DNA from: a virus
Reading direction: 5' to 3' (one strand)
IMG/VR virus record: IMGVR_UViG_3300033153_005857
Coordinates: 1-48,400 of that record
Length of the DNA stretch: 48,400 nt
Under the pieces are notes generated by a model. That model was not told where the DNA came from. It worked only from the letters and a program-made list of their open reading frames with translations, and did not search any database. How positions within the stretch are numbered: position 1 is the first letter of the stretch; each line of letters starts with the position of its first letter. Made by a program: the position numbers and the translations under genes. Positions 30,262 through 37,358 of this stretch are shown here, one piece after another.

Positions 30262-30888
30262 TTATATTATTGGAAAAAAACTTCTGGTACAGTTTGGGTG
30301 TTCCAACTCGTTTACTTGGGCTTTCGCTATTGTCCAGGTGGATCCATTTGCTGCCTGACATTCCGCATCAAAATCTACCCCATCAAGCACCCCAACATGA
30401 GTAATATCATTTATCTTATACCTATTAAGTGCACCTTGGTTTTGATATCTACCTGTTTCTGTACGTGCCACTCTCAAATATTGGTAATCATGCTCACGTA
30501 CCAGCGTCTCACGTAGATTATACGACACCGTATCTGGTACAATCTTCTTCCCGGTAATATCACCCATTGGCAGACCTTCTTCAATGCCTTTGTTTATGAT
30601 ATCCACCACATCTGCCCGAGTAGATTGTACTGAATCTGCCAGCCAGGGTATTTTCCTACCTTTGATGATCGTAGCCCCTTCATCCCGGAGTAGTTTGCCG
30701 TGGACCTTACCGAAATTTAAAGCTTCTTGGTGAACTGCGCCCATGTTGATAGGTATCTTAAGCTGTTTGTGGCCGATCATATCACCGGCAATCCAGGCTT
30801 TGACAGCATTATCTGTCAGGTCGTTAGCCAATACTGTTTGATATGCAAATATCGCCTCATCAATCTCATCTATAGTAGCAGGTTTCAT
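30262..30888 (-). CDS. Mu gpF-like minor head protein
   Basis: The 208-residue protein ends with the Mu F signature: VARTETGRYQNQGALNRYK...THVGVLDGVDFDAECQAANGSTWTIAKAQ...ELEHPNCTRSFFPII, i.e. RTE, a central D-x-C and a C-terminal HPNC motif. Members sit inside or at the portal vertex and are needed for head morphogenesis. Four-base overlap with the portal gene agrees with the usual portal-then-F order. Confidence 0.85.
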   Translation of the reverse strand: MKPATIDEIDEAIFAYQTVLANDLTDNAVKAWIAGDMIGHKQLKIPINMGAVHQEALNFGKVHGKLLRDEGATIIKGRKIPWLADSVQSTRADVVDIINKGIEEGLPMGDITGKKIVPDTVSYNLRETLVREHDYQYLRVARTETGRYQNQGALNRYKINDITHVGVLDGVDFDAECQAANGSTWTIAKAQVNELEHPNCTRSFFPII

Positions 30889-32291
30889 TGTTCGTGCCTG
30901 AGTGCATATATCACATCTTCTGCGAGTTTTTCAGCATCAGATTTAATGCTGTTGTCAAGTTCAACCTCTTCCTCAGTTGGGTCATGATCTATCGGCTCTT
31001 TTGAAAACTCTTCCTTGAATCCAAAGGCCGCAGGAGCCGGTTGGATAGATTCGTAGTATTCTTTCAGTTCTGCCAAGTCTTCCTCTGATTTTTCTTCATG
31101 TCCAAGCAATGCCCGTATCTCGTTAATCGTGAGTGCTTGTAGTTTCCCGCCAGCTTCAGCCCGCTTTAAGTCAATCTCCGATGAATCAATCTCCGGAGTA
31201 GGAATATGAATATTAACTGTATGATCTACATATCCATTTGCATCTAAGTATATTTGCAACAGTACACTGAATCTATCTTCATATGTGGAATGTTCAGATT
31301 TTATCCAGCGCAGGAGCATTTCCATACGTTGATTGTCTGATCCCCCAAGCCTGGCAGAATCATTCCCTGCTGTTATGAGATTAATAGGACTTACATAATC
31401 TATCAACATCTGATTCAATGCTGCGATAATCTCAAGGTTGTTTGAATCGTCCTTTATCTGTGGGTCGATTATCTCCATGTTTCCACGGAGTGGGAATGCT
31501 GTGTTTTTACCCCAGTTTTTCAAAATATCTTTAGCGGCGTCCATATCACCGACGTTATTATTCAGTGTACTTGCTGGTTGTGGATCTGTGACTTTGATGA
31601 ATAGGATCTTTGCCCCGGTTCGATTGGCCTGCTGCATCTGTGTATCCCAGACGAATTTAAGCATGGATATTATTGGGACAATTGGGGTAATTATGGGAGT
31701 TCCTGCCAGTTCTGTGCTGGTAGGATCTTTCACCATGAATACATTTTCAACTTTCTCTTGGTCGCCATCTTCATTAATTACTTGCCAGTACTCTATCTCT
31801 TTCTTATCGTTAAGTACAATTCCTTGTAAGATTTGTGAATAGATTGAACCGTCGCCAGATTCAGGAAGTGTACGGAATGAATGTGAGGGTAAGTGTCTAA
31901 GTCTTGTTAGTGTGTATGTATTGTCTACATATTCCCAGACATCATTATATAGTCCCGAACCATACCAGAACCGCTCTGTTCGTGCTATTTGAATTTTTGA
32001 CCATAAGTCAACATCCGCAGAATCACACATCCGGGTCATTTCAAGCTCAAGCTCTTCGTCTTGGTTGCCGTCCTTGTCCAAGACTTCAAGCCAGTACTTA
32101 TCACCAAAAATAAGATTATTCTGTTTCTGTGCTAGTCCAGCGGCATAGACATTATCCTGAAAATCACGTATAATATCCGCTGTGATCTCAGGTGCCGTAA
32201 AATAGTTGCCGGTTGATGCTATGTATACAACGCCGGACTCTTTCGTTGGTGCTGCCTTGGTTGATTTCTTCTTCGTGGTAGTAGCAGGCAT
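30885..32291 (-). CDS. Portal protein
   Basis: A 468-residue protein following the large terminase, with portal features: an N-terminal beta region, VFMVKDPTSTELAGTPIITPIVPIISMLKFVWDTQMQQANRTGAKILFIK, a stem/clip region, and an acidic helical C-terminus (about 380-440, SSEIDLKRAEAGGKLQALTINEIRALLGHEEKSEEDLAELK). The dodecameric portal forms the DNA gate of the head. The N-terminus is Lys/Thr-rich (MPATTTKKKSTKAAPTK), which might bind DNA. Confidence 0.85.
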   Translation of the reverse strand: MPATTTKKKSTKAAPTKESGVVYIASTGNYFTAPEITADIIRDFQDNVYAAGLAQKQNNLIFGDKYWLEVLDKDGNQDEELELEMTRMCDSADVDLWSKIQIARTERFWYGSGLYNDVWEYVDNTYTLTRLRHLPSHSFRTLPESGDGSIYSQILQGIVLNDKKEIEYWQVINEDGDQEKVENVFMVKDPTSTELAGTPIITPIVPIISMLKFVWDTQMQQANRTGAKILFIKVTDPQPASTLNNNVGDMDAAKDILKNWGKNTAFPLRGNMEIIDPQIKDDSNNLEIIAALNQMLIDYVSPINLITAGNDSARLGGSDNQRMEMLLRWIKSEHSTYEDRFSVLLQIYLDANGYVDHTVNIHIPTPEIDSSEIDLKRAEAGGKLQALTINEIRALLGHEEKSEEDLAELKEYYESIQPAPAAFGFKEEFSKEPIDHDPTEEEVELDNSIKSDAEKLAEDVIYALRHEQ

Positions 32292-32310
32292 ACTTATTGA
32301 TATTATTTAT

Positions 32311-32322
32311 GAGATTATATAT
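32311..32322 (-). promoter_or_regulatory. TATA promoter of the portal gene
   Basis: Plus-strand ATTATATATATG is 20-31 nt before the portal start at 32291, which predicts a leaderless or nearly leaderless mRNA. It sits exactly in the 37-base gap between terminase and portal, so head genes may have an internal promoter. Confidence 0.5.
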
Positions 32323-32328
32323 ATGTTC

Positions 32329-33756
32329 CTATAAGCCAGGGATTCCACCTGATAATGTGCCATATCCTGGTATTTTGCGCGGTGCTGCTGGAACAGTAAA
32401 ACCAGCATAGTTTCCTTTTGCTTTCTCAGCCAACTTATTGAATGCCCCAGACAGCGCATCTACAATATCATCATGTTCTCCTTCCGGGAATGACTCAAGT
32501 TCATCAAACAATTTTTCATTCCAATCAGCACGAAGAACTTTAATAAGTCCATTTTCTGCGGCAGAACTTACAGGCCCGGCTCTAAGTTCCTTTGCTTTGG
32601 TTGATGGCACACCAGAAAAAACGTGGCCTTTTAATAGTCTAGCATAATGATCTATTGTGATTTTCCCAGAACTGCCAGGTTCTTGCTCCATAGATATTTC
32701 TGTTTCTGGACCATCCACTGAAGCAGTATGTACCACTAGCTTTTCAACACCCGCCGGTTTTTTCTGAACATGGCGCAGGTCTGATATATATGATATTCCT
32801 TCTCGTTCAACAAGTTTTAATCCAGCTGTCCAGTCAGGTGATGGATTTTCAGATGTTGGTTCGGTTGCTGCTAAATCCCAATTGCGAAGGCCATATCCTT
32901 TAGGTACTCGGTCTACAATTTCAAACCATTCACGCCTGAAATACATCCCTGCGGCGGGCCTGACCTTCCAATTGCCACCCAACAACCGTTCACGCTCAAC
33001 TCTAGGCAGTGCCATAAGGTTCGCCCTGTATCCTGGGTCTTTCTGCTCTAAAATTATATTATCTTTGAGTTTTGCTTCGATAAATGTAAGTGATTTAGGT
33101 ATAGATTCTGGGTGTTTATGTATAATCTCTTCTTGAGTATCACCCCATTTCAACTCGTCATTAACTCTAATAAACCACCTAATTACTCCTGATCGGTCAG
33201 AAATTGGGAATCCATTTTCATCAATCCACCAAGATATTAATCCACTGCCCCATCCATTACCACCGACAACAAGCCATGAGTCTGCATCCGGGTTTGTTGT
33301 CGCCCGAATATATGGCTTAATACCACATGTGGATCTATTTCTACTTAACATATAAAAAAACTGTGATTGAGTAAAATGAGTCAGTTCATCGAATTCTAAT
33401 AAAGGGATCTGTGCGCCTTGGTAATCAAGTTTGTTCTTTTCGTGCTCAAGATGTGCAAATTTAATAGAGGTTCCTGCTTGATCAAAATCCCACATTAAAA
33501 CTGATTCTTTTGGTGTGCCTCCGACGAATGGGAATAGTTCTTCGCTGGTGTCCCATAGGCCGCCCTCGTTGCGGATCTGTGGTGACGTCCTACGGAAGAT
33601 AACTGCGCCGAATCCTTTCACATCGATGTGTCTAAGCGATTCTAAAAGCAAACCGTATGTTTTACCACCGCCTGCCGAACCTCCATAAATCACAATGTCT
33701 GCAGATGAAGATAAAAACAGTTCCTGCGGCCCCTGCTGTGGGCTAATCCTCTGCAT
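32329..33756 (-). CDS. terL: Terminase large subunit
   Basis: A 475-residue packaging ATPase-nuclease. The ATPase half has Walker A GGSAGGGKT at 25-33, a coupling region (VIFRRTSPQIR) and Walker B LLEFDE at about 119-124. The C-terminal nuclease half (RNase H fold) starts with GLRNWDLAAT and ends with GEHDDIVDALSGAF, providing the metal-binding aspartates. It cuts concatemers and pumps DNA into the prohead through the portal. It overlaps the small-subunit gene by 14 bases. Confidence 0.93.
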   Translation of the reverse strand: MQRISPQQGPQELFLSSSADIVIYGGSAGGGKTYGLLLESLRHIDVKGFGAVIFRRTSPQIRNEGGLWDTSEELFPFVGGTPKESVLMWDFDQAGTSIKFAHLEHEKNKLDYQGAQIPLLEFDELTHFTQSQFFYMLSRNRSTCGIKPYIRATTNPDADSWLVVGGNGWGSGLISWWIDENGFPISDRSGVIRWFIRVNDELKWGDTQEEIIHKHPESIPKSLTFIEAKLKDNIILEQKDPGYRANLMALPRVERERLLGGNWKVRPAAGMYFRREWFEIVDRVPKGYGLRNWDLAATEPTSENPSPDWTAGLKLVEREGISYISDLRHVQKKPAGVEKLVVHTASVDGPETEISMEQEPGSSGKITIDHYARLLKGHVFSGVPSTKAKELRAGPVSSAAENGLIKVLRADWNEKLFDELESFPEGEHDDIVDALSGAFNKLAEKAKGNYAGFTVPAAPRKIPGYGTLSGGIPGL

Positions 33757-34180
33757 CGTTGCGCCCGTTATCAGGGATGTATATTTGAACTGCGTCTAAT
33801 TTAATTGCGCCGGAGTGCTCGACCTTGTCGTTCATCAAGCCCATGAGCTTCAAAGAATTTGATTTGTTATCACCAATCACCTTTTGGATTGCAATGTAAG
33901 ATTTGCGATCCTCGTCTTTGCGATACTTCTCAGCTTCGCCCTCAAGCTCAGCATGCTTTATCTCGTAATATGAATTGTTGAGTTCTCTCACAATCTCTAC
34001 AGGTGTGTTTTGTAGCCCCCCGTTGGTTATGAAAAGCCGATCATTCTCTACCTGCTTCATAGGCATATCTAATGCCTCTGCGGTTTCTATTGGGGTTTTA
34101 CCCTTGACAAACTCTTTCAGGACTTTATAGCGACGCTCTCGCATTGCCTTGTTTTGTCCTAGGCAGGTATAATCGATCAT
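33743..34180 (-). CDS. terS: Terminase small subunit
   Basis: A 145-residue protein with an N-terminal helix-turn-helix (YKVLKEFVKGKTPIETAEALDMPMKQVENDRLFI), a coiled middle (EIKHAELEGEAEKYRKDEDRKSYIAIQKVIGDNKS) and a C-terminal segment. This plan fits small terminases that recognise pac/cos DNA and load the large subunit. It lies immediately upstream of terL with overlapping ends, and it is the first gene of the virion block behind an AT-rich promoter. Confidence 0.8.
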   Translation of the reverse strand: MIDYTCLGQNKAMRERRYKVLKEFVKGKTPIETAEALDMPMKQVENDRLFITNGGLQNTPVEIVRELNNSYYEIKHAELEGEAEKYRKDEDRKSYIAIQKVIGDNKSNSLKLMGLMNDKVEHSGAIKLDAVQIYIPDNGRNDAED

Positions 34181-34183
34181 ACG

Positions 34184-34212
34184 TAATATATATATGGTTG
34201 AATATATTTATG
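34184..34212 (-). promoter_or_regulatory. AT-rich promoter of the terminase/virion block
   Basis: Two TATA-like stretches on the plus strand, AATATATATATGG (34185-34196) and GAATATATTTATG (34199-34211), lie 5-31 nt before the terS start. The upstream one has the spacing for a leaderless mRNA. It is likely the late promoter of the virion block. Confidence 0.5.
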
Positions 34213-34238
34213 TTTTTTCATCAGTCGACCACAGATGT

Positions 34239-34496
34239 TCATTCTACCAGCTCGTATGTCTCTTCGAAGATGTCAGGATTACAAGTACTTCTATGGCCAT
34301 TCGCCTCGGTAATAATCCAATCCCCATTAGAAATTAAATACATCAAACAATCATTTTGGTTTTTGATGTATGGAATCATATTAATAATGTGGTTTTCTGC
34401 AAATTCATCTTCCATACTTTCAGTAAAACCATCTTCCATGCCTTCTTTGTACTGTTCAGCTTCAATCACTACCGGTTTCTTTCTATATTTTGTCAT
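34239..34496 (-). CDS. Phage 'KYRKKPVVIEA' family protein, 85 aa
   Basis: The product starts MTKYRKKPVVIEAEQY and ends WIITEANGHRSTCNPDIFEETYELVE, the conserved start and end of a small protein family found in many bacterial phages (PGDDY-type); function unknown. The middle is replaced by an acidic stretch. Its start overlaps the stop of the gene upstream by four bases. Confidence 0.8.
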   Translation of the reverse strand: MTKYRKKPVVIEAEQYKEGMEDGFTESMEDEFAENHIINMIPYIKNQNDCLMYLISNGDWIITEANGHRSTCNPDIFEETYELVE

Positions 34497-34618
34497 TTAA
34501 AACATCTCACTTTCTTAACAATATCCCCTGCTTTGGGATTCTGAATACATTCACCTAGGCATTCCCGGCACAGGCATATACCCATGCCGGGGTGTAGGTC
34601 GTATTTACACATCCTCAT
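34493..34618 (-). CDS. Small Cys-rich protein, 41 aa
   Basis: A 41-codon frame with ATGA overlaps at both ends. Cysteines occur as CKYD, CLCRECLGEC and a C-terminal RCF, suggesting metal binding. No family recognised. Confidence 0.6.
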   Translation of the reverse strand: MRMCKYDLHPGMGICLCRECLGECIQNPKAGDIVKKVRCFK

Positions 34619-34872
34619 GGTGCGTTGGTCTGTGGATCAACATCGCGTCCTTTATACCAGTCCACGCACGCATCAACATTATCATCATACTTCCAAGGCA
34701 TGGGCTTTATCTCCTCTAAGAACTCCAGCAATTCTACAAACTCAACCTTGTTTGTCAGGCAGGATTCAGTAAGCTTGGCGCTGACAATCTTATCGCCGTC
34801 CATCACGACGTTTGCGATTCCGAAGTCGTGATCGTCTGTGTATTCGATGTATTTGTATTCTTTGGTTTTCAT
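34615..34872 (-). CDS. Hypothetical acidic protein, 85 aa
   Basis: An acidic alpha/beta protein (MKTKEYKYIEYTDDHDFGIANVVMDGDKIVSAKL...). It overlaps the methyltransferase stop and the next small gene by four bases each, so it is translated as part of a coupled chain. Acidic microproteins of this kind can be DNA mimics, but nothing in the sequence proves this. Confidence 0.55.
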   Translation of the reverse strand: MKTKEYKYIEYTDDHDFGIANVVMDGDKIVSAKLTESCLTNKVEFVELLEFLEEIKPMPWKYDDNVDACVDWYKGRDVDPQTNAP

Positions 34873-35633
34873 TTTTCAAGCCTCAAAAGTATAGTATTGA
34901 CCAGAGTCCCACTCTCCTTGAACGCACCGGCTGGCAGGCGGTCTAAGTACGTCACATTTTGCTCCATGATATTATCTCTGAACTCAACGGTTTTCTTATT
35001 CTGCCTGAAGAGTACGCCCGCGCTCATGATTGTTACTAGGATACCGCCGGGTGCCAGGAGGTTGTATGCTGCGGTGACGTGATCGATGTCTGCTTGGCGC
35101 TCGAAAGGTGGATTCATGATGATTCGGTCAAAATCCATATGGTCTTTGTTGCATACATCTACAAATGTTAAAAAATCACCACTTACTAAATATCCTTTCT
35201 CTTCTAAAATGTGAATGTTTTCTGGTAGTGTTTCACAGGTCATTATTGACTTTGGACTATATTTCAAATATTCAATTATTTTATCTGCAATATGACCCTG
35301 GCCGGCTGATGGCTCTAATACAAAAAGCCACTTTTGTAGTTTTGCTAACTCTATCATCCTATCCACAATCACCGCAGGGGTGGGGAAATACCCCGTCTTA
35401 ACCTTGGGATCTAGCACACCTGAGTTTATGACTACTTCCAGGCGCTCAGTAGGATCAACGTCGAATACATGCGCCTTGGCTTTTCTGTTCCAGGTACCAC
35501 CGATTCGATCGAGGACCTTGTTCACTGCGAGGTATAGCTTGCGGTCGAGTTGTGCTGTGATTCTAACGTTAGTGCCTTCTATTTCTACTGTACTTAGGAC
35601 TGTTAGTACATCTTCTGGTATTGTGTCTGTCAT
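34869..35633 (-). CDS. DNA adenine N6-methyltransferase-like protein
   Basis: A 254-residue class I methyltransferase. Motif I (binding S-adenosylmethionine) is VLEPSAGQGHIADKI; motif IV is IIMNPPF, typical of N6-adenine or glutamine methyltransferases; later LLAPGGILVTIMSAG is motif VI-like. The N-terminal 90 residues form a separate domain (LDRKLYLAVNKVLDRIGGTWNRKAKAHVFDV). No cognate restriction enzyme is adjacent, so it may protect viral DNA from host restriction, or mark DNA for replication or packaging. Confidence 0.85.
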   Translation of the reverse strand: MTDTIPEDVLTVLSTVEIEGTNVRITAQLDRKLYLAVNKVLDRIGGTWNRKAKAHVFDVDPTERLEVVINSGVLDPKVKTGYFPTPAVIVDRMIELAKLQKWLFVLEPSAGQGHIADKIIEYLKYSPKSIMTCETLPENIHILEEKGYLVSGDFLTFVDVCNKDHMDFDRIIMNPPFERQADIDHVTAAYNLLAPGGILVTIMSAGVLFRQNKKTVEFRDNIMEQNVTYLDRLPAGAFKESGTLVNTILLRLEK

Positions 35634-35636
35634 CGT

Positions 35637-35831
35637 CTACTCCAAGTTCTGCAATCTCTGATATGCGGCCAACATTCCAACAGTATCACCTAGCTGCATA
35701 CTACTTTCAGCATCTTTGATAGTCTGCTTTATCATAATGGCACCAAATCCACCGGTTGGAATAGATTCGTATACTTCAAGTAATTCTTTAGCTCGCTTCA
35801 GTTCTATATTCAGTCCGTCAATTAGATTCAT
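35637..35831 (-). CDS. Hypothetical helical protein, 64 aa
   Basis: A mostly helical 64-residue protein (MNLIDGLNIELKRAKELLEVYESIPTGGFGAIMIKQTIKDAESSMQL) similar in size to phage-encoded small proteins adjacent to methyltransferases. Starts by a four-base overlap with the DUF2080-like gene and ends three bases before the methyltransferase start. No family certain. Confidence 0.55.
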   Translation of the reverse strand: MNLIDGLNIELKRAKELLEVYESIPTGGFGAIMIKQTIKDAESSMQLGDTVGMLAAYQRLQNLE

Positions 35832-35968
35832 TTTATAGCCTCCAACCTTACCACAGCCACACGGCTATCCATCCAAGCCTTCGGCACCAATACCTGCGCA
35901 CCGTTACCAACCGGCTTGACTGTTCTCTCGATCATTTCTGTAGCGTTTGGGATGGTTATTTTATACAT
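35828..35968 (-). CDS. DUF2080-type (transposon-encoded-like) small protein, 46 aa
   Basis: The 46-residue product MYKITIPNATEMIERTVKPVGNGAQVLVPKAWMDSRVAVVRLE matches the pattern of archaeal DUF2080 proteins ('VKKVGNSGHVYLPKEWxGKxVxVVLL'), which are AbrB-like small DNA-binding domains often found near mobile elements. It overlaps the following gene by four bases. No transposase is nearby, so here it acts as a stand-alone regulator or accessory. Confidence 0.7.
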   Translation of the reverse strand: MYKITIPNATEMIERTVKPVGNGAQVLVPKAWMDSRVAVVRLEAIK

Positions 35969-35969
35969 T

Positions 35970-36125
35970 TCAAGTTACCCACCAATAACTTGGCTTATCA
36001 CAACACTTTGCAGTTTTTGATTCATGTTCAATTGTTTCAAGATCCAATCCATCAGATCTTGGAACAAATATCCGATTCTTTATCATTCCACAATTACTAC
36101 ATCTTATTTGATCTTTATTCCACAT
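35970..36125 (-). CDS. Small zinc-binding protein, 51 aa
   Basis: Start ATG 36125 (MWNKDQIRCSNCG) is chosen because GAGGTGAATAAT precedes it; the frame continues upstream without a ribosome site. Knuckle CSNC at residues 9-12 and a C-terminal CC pair (AKCCDKPSYWWVT) suggest zinc binding. Ends one base before the DUF2080-type gene. Confidence 0.6.
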   Translation of the reverse strand: MWNKDQIRCSNCGMIKNRIFVPRSDGLDLETIEHESKTAKCCDKPSYWWVT

Positions 36126-36387
36126 ATTATTCACCTCATTTAGTATTATTGATAATATATACATTGTACTGAATACGTATATACTTTACGCTTCGAAATT
36201 ACTAATATTTCCCACTACTAAAATGTATTGTGATTGTAGTATCGGTTTAGTGAAAAGTAGAATGTTCTACTAACTAATATCTAAATATCGATTGTAAGCC
36301 GATTCACTGTAAATTGTAACTCGTTGATATTCATACTAGTCAGCACCTATATTATCGCCGTGGTGGCTGTCTGTGTGACAAACAGCA
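36126..36387. other. Intergenic region with 16-bp palindrome and promoter
   Basis: No gene was found here. A TATA-like stretch precedes the gene starting at 36125 (plus-strand TAATATATACATTG, 36151-36164). AGTAGAA-TG-TTCTACT at 36256-36271 is a perfect inverted repeat, a candidate operator or hairpin. The rest is AT-rich with repeated ACTAATAT (36207 and 36274 areas). A replication role is possible because the primase operon lies just upstream, but there is no direct evidence. Confidence 0.5.
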
Positions 36388-36648
36388 CTATTCCAGCAGG
36401 AAATCATACCTACCCCTACGCACACCACGAACATGATACTCGGATATTTTGAGAAGGTTCTGAATAGCCACTATTGGGACGCGGGCTTCAAGAAGCTGTT
36501 TCGCTTTCCGTACTTGGTCTGCTGTGATCTTGATCTTGTCTGGTCTGGATATGGACATTCTTCGATTATCTTTGTCGCTGATGTGTGATTTGAGCTCTTC
36601 GAAGCGGTCTAATCTAGCCAACTGTTCTTTTTTTAGTTCGAATAGCAT
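36388..36648 (-). CDS. Helix-turn-helix protein, 86 aa
   Basis: Start ATG 36648 (MLFELKKEQLARLDRFEELK) follows AGGTGGAG, preferred to the in-frame GTG at 36660. The C-terminal half has a clear helix-turn-helix of the resolvase/Hin type (ITADQVRKAKQLLEARVPIVAIQNLLKISEYHVRGVRRGRYDFLL), similar to 'HTH_7' motifs. Likely a DNA-binding regulator of the viral operons. It follows the gene at 36651 without gap. Confidence 0.7.
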   Translation of the reverse strand: MLFELKKEQLARLDRFEELKSHISDKDNRRMSISRPDKIKITADQVRKAKQLLEARVPIVAIQNLLKISEYHVRGVRRGRYDFLLE

Positions 36649-36650
36649 GT

Positions 36651-36920
36651 TTATCTCCACCTCTGCCTATACCTACTCGGATTAGGTCCATATACATATT
36701 CTTCTATGTCTTCTGCTGTGATCTCACCTAACTCAGTGCGTAGTTTGGAGTATTGCTGGACTAATGCTGCAGACTCCGGGATGAATGTCACCGCCTGGTT
36801 TATGCTGGCATCGTGATTATCTCGATAGTACTTGTTGATATTATTCAGCCGGACTACTTTCTGCTTGGCTGTCATTCGTTGAAGTGGTGTCATGTGGCTC
36901 AGTTGTTTTGTTGTGGTCAT
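36651..36920 (-). CDS. Hypothetical basic protein, 89 aa
   Basis: Start ATG 36920 overlaps the upstream stop codon by four bases. The N-terminal half is basic and helical (MTPLQRMTAKQKVVRLNNINKYYRDNHD), the C-terminal half acidic then Arg-rich (YGPNPSRYRQRWR). No family recognised. Confidence 0.55.
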   Translation of the reverse strand: MTTTKQLSHMTPLQRMTAKQKVVRLNNINKYYRDNHDASINQAVTFIPESAALVQQYSKLRTELGEITAEDIEEYVYGPNPSRYRQRWR

Positions 36921-37186
36921 GTTGATCCACCTATAAGTTGTTTCACTGTGCATATTGACACCAATAACCAAAATGCCAAGGTAGGCAGCATGAAGGTCAT
37001 GGCAATATACATTGCCATATAAGCATACCCGATCAACATTATGGACAATGCCAGCGCTGTTATGATTGCTCCGTACATATCGAAGTCGTTTAGTGCGTTT
37101 CTGTTTTTGATTACCGGTATGAATAATCTTGCCGTACCGATTACAAATATACAGTTTGCTAGTAAGAAAATATTTTCTGGGTTCAT
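36917..37186 (-). CDS. Three-helix membrane protein, 89 aa
   Basis: Start ATG 37186 has GAGGAATAAT before it. Three hydrophobic segments (about 4-22, 35-55 and 58-82) predict an integral membrane protein of three helices. Its place just after the primase gene suggests an early function such as membrane attachment of replication or exclusion; this is conjecture. Confidence 0.6.
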   Translation of the reverse strand: MNPENIFLLANCIFVIGTARLFIPVIKNRNALNDFDMYGAIITALALSIMLIGYAYMAMYIAMTFMLPTLAFWLLVSICTVKQLIGGST

Positions 37187-37187
37187 A

Positions 37188-37346
37188 TTATTCCTCAATA
37201 TTACATTCTTCACCATCAGACACATACGGATCTGGGTCTACATATATATCTAAGTTGGCTATAATATCCATTCTGGCTTCGGTTTCGTTATCTGCTTCAA
37301 CTACTACTACTATATGCGATTGTATTTCAAATTTATATTTTGGCAT
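37188..37346 (-). CDS. Small acidic protein, 52 aa
   Basis: MPKYKFEIQSHIVVVVEADNETEARMDIIANLDI... is a beta-alpha-beta-like acidic microprotein with an AGGTGAATC ribosome site. It resembles short phage proteins with the 'Y.F.I.....V.A.N..EA' pattern (DUF-type). Two bases separate its stop from the next start. Confidence 0.6.
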   Translation of the reverse strand: MPKYKFEIQSHIVVVVEADNETEARMDIIANLDIYVDPDPYVSDGEECNIEE

Positions 37347-37358
37347 GGTTGATTCACC

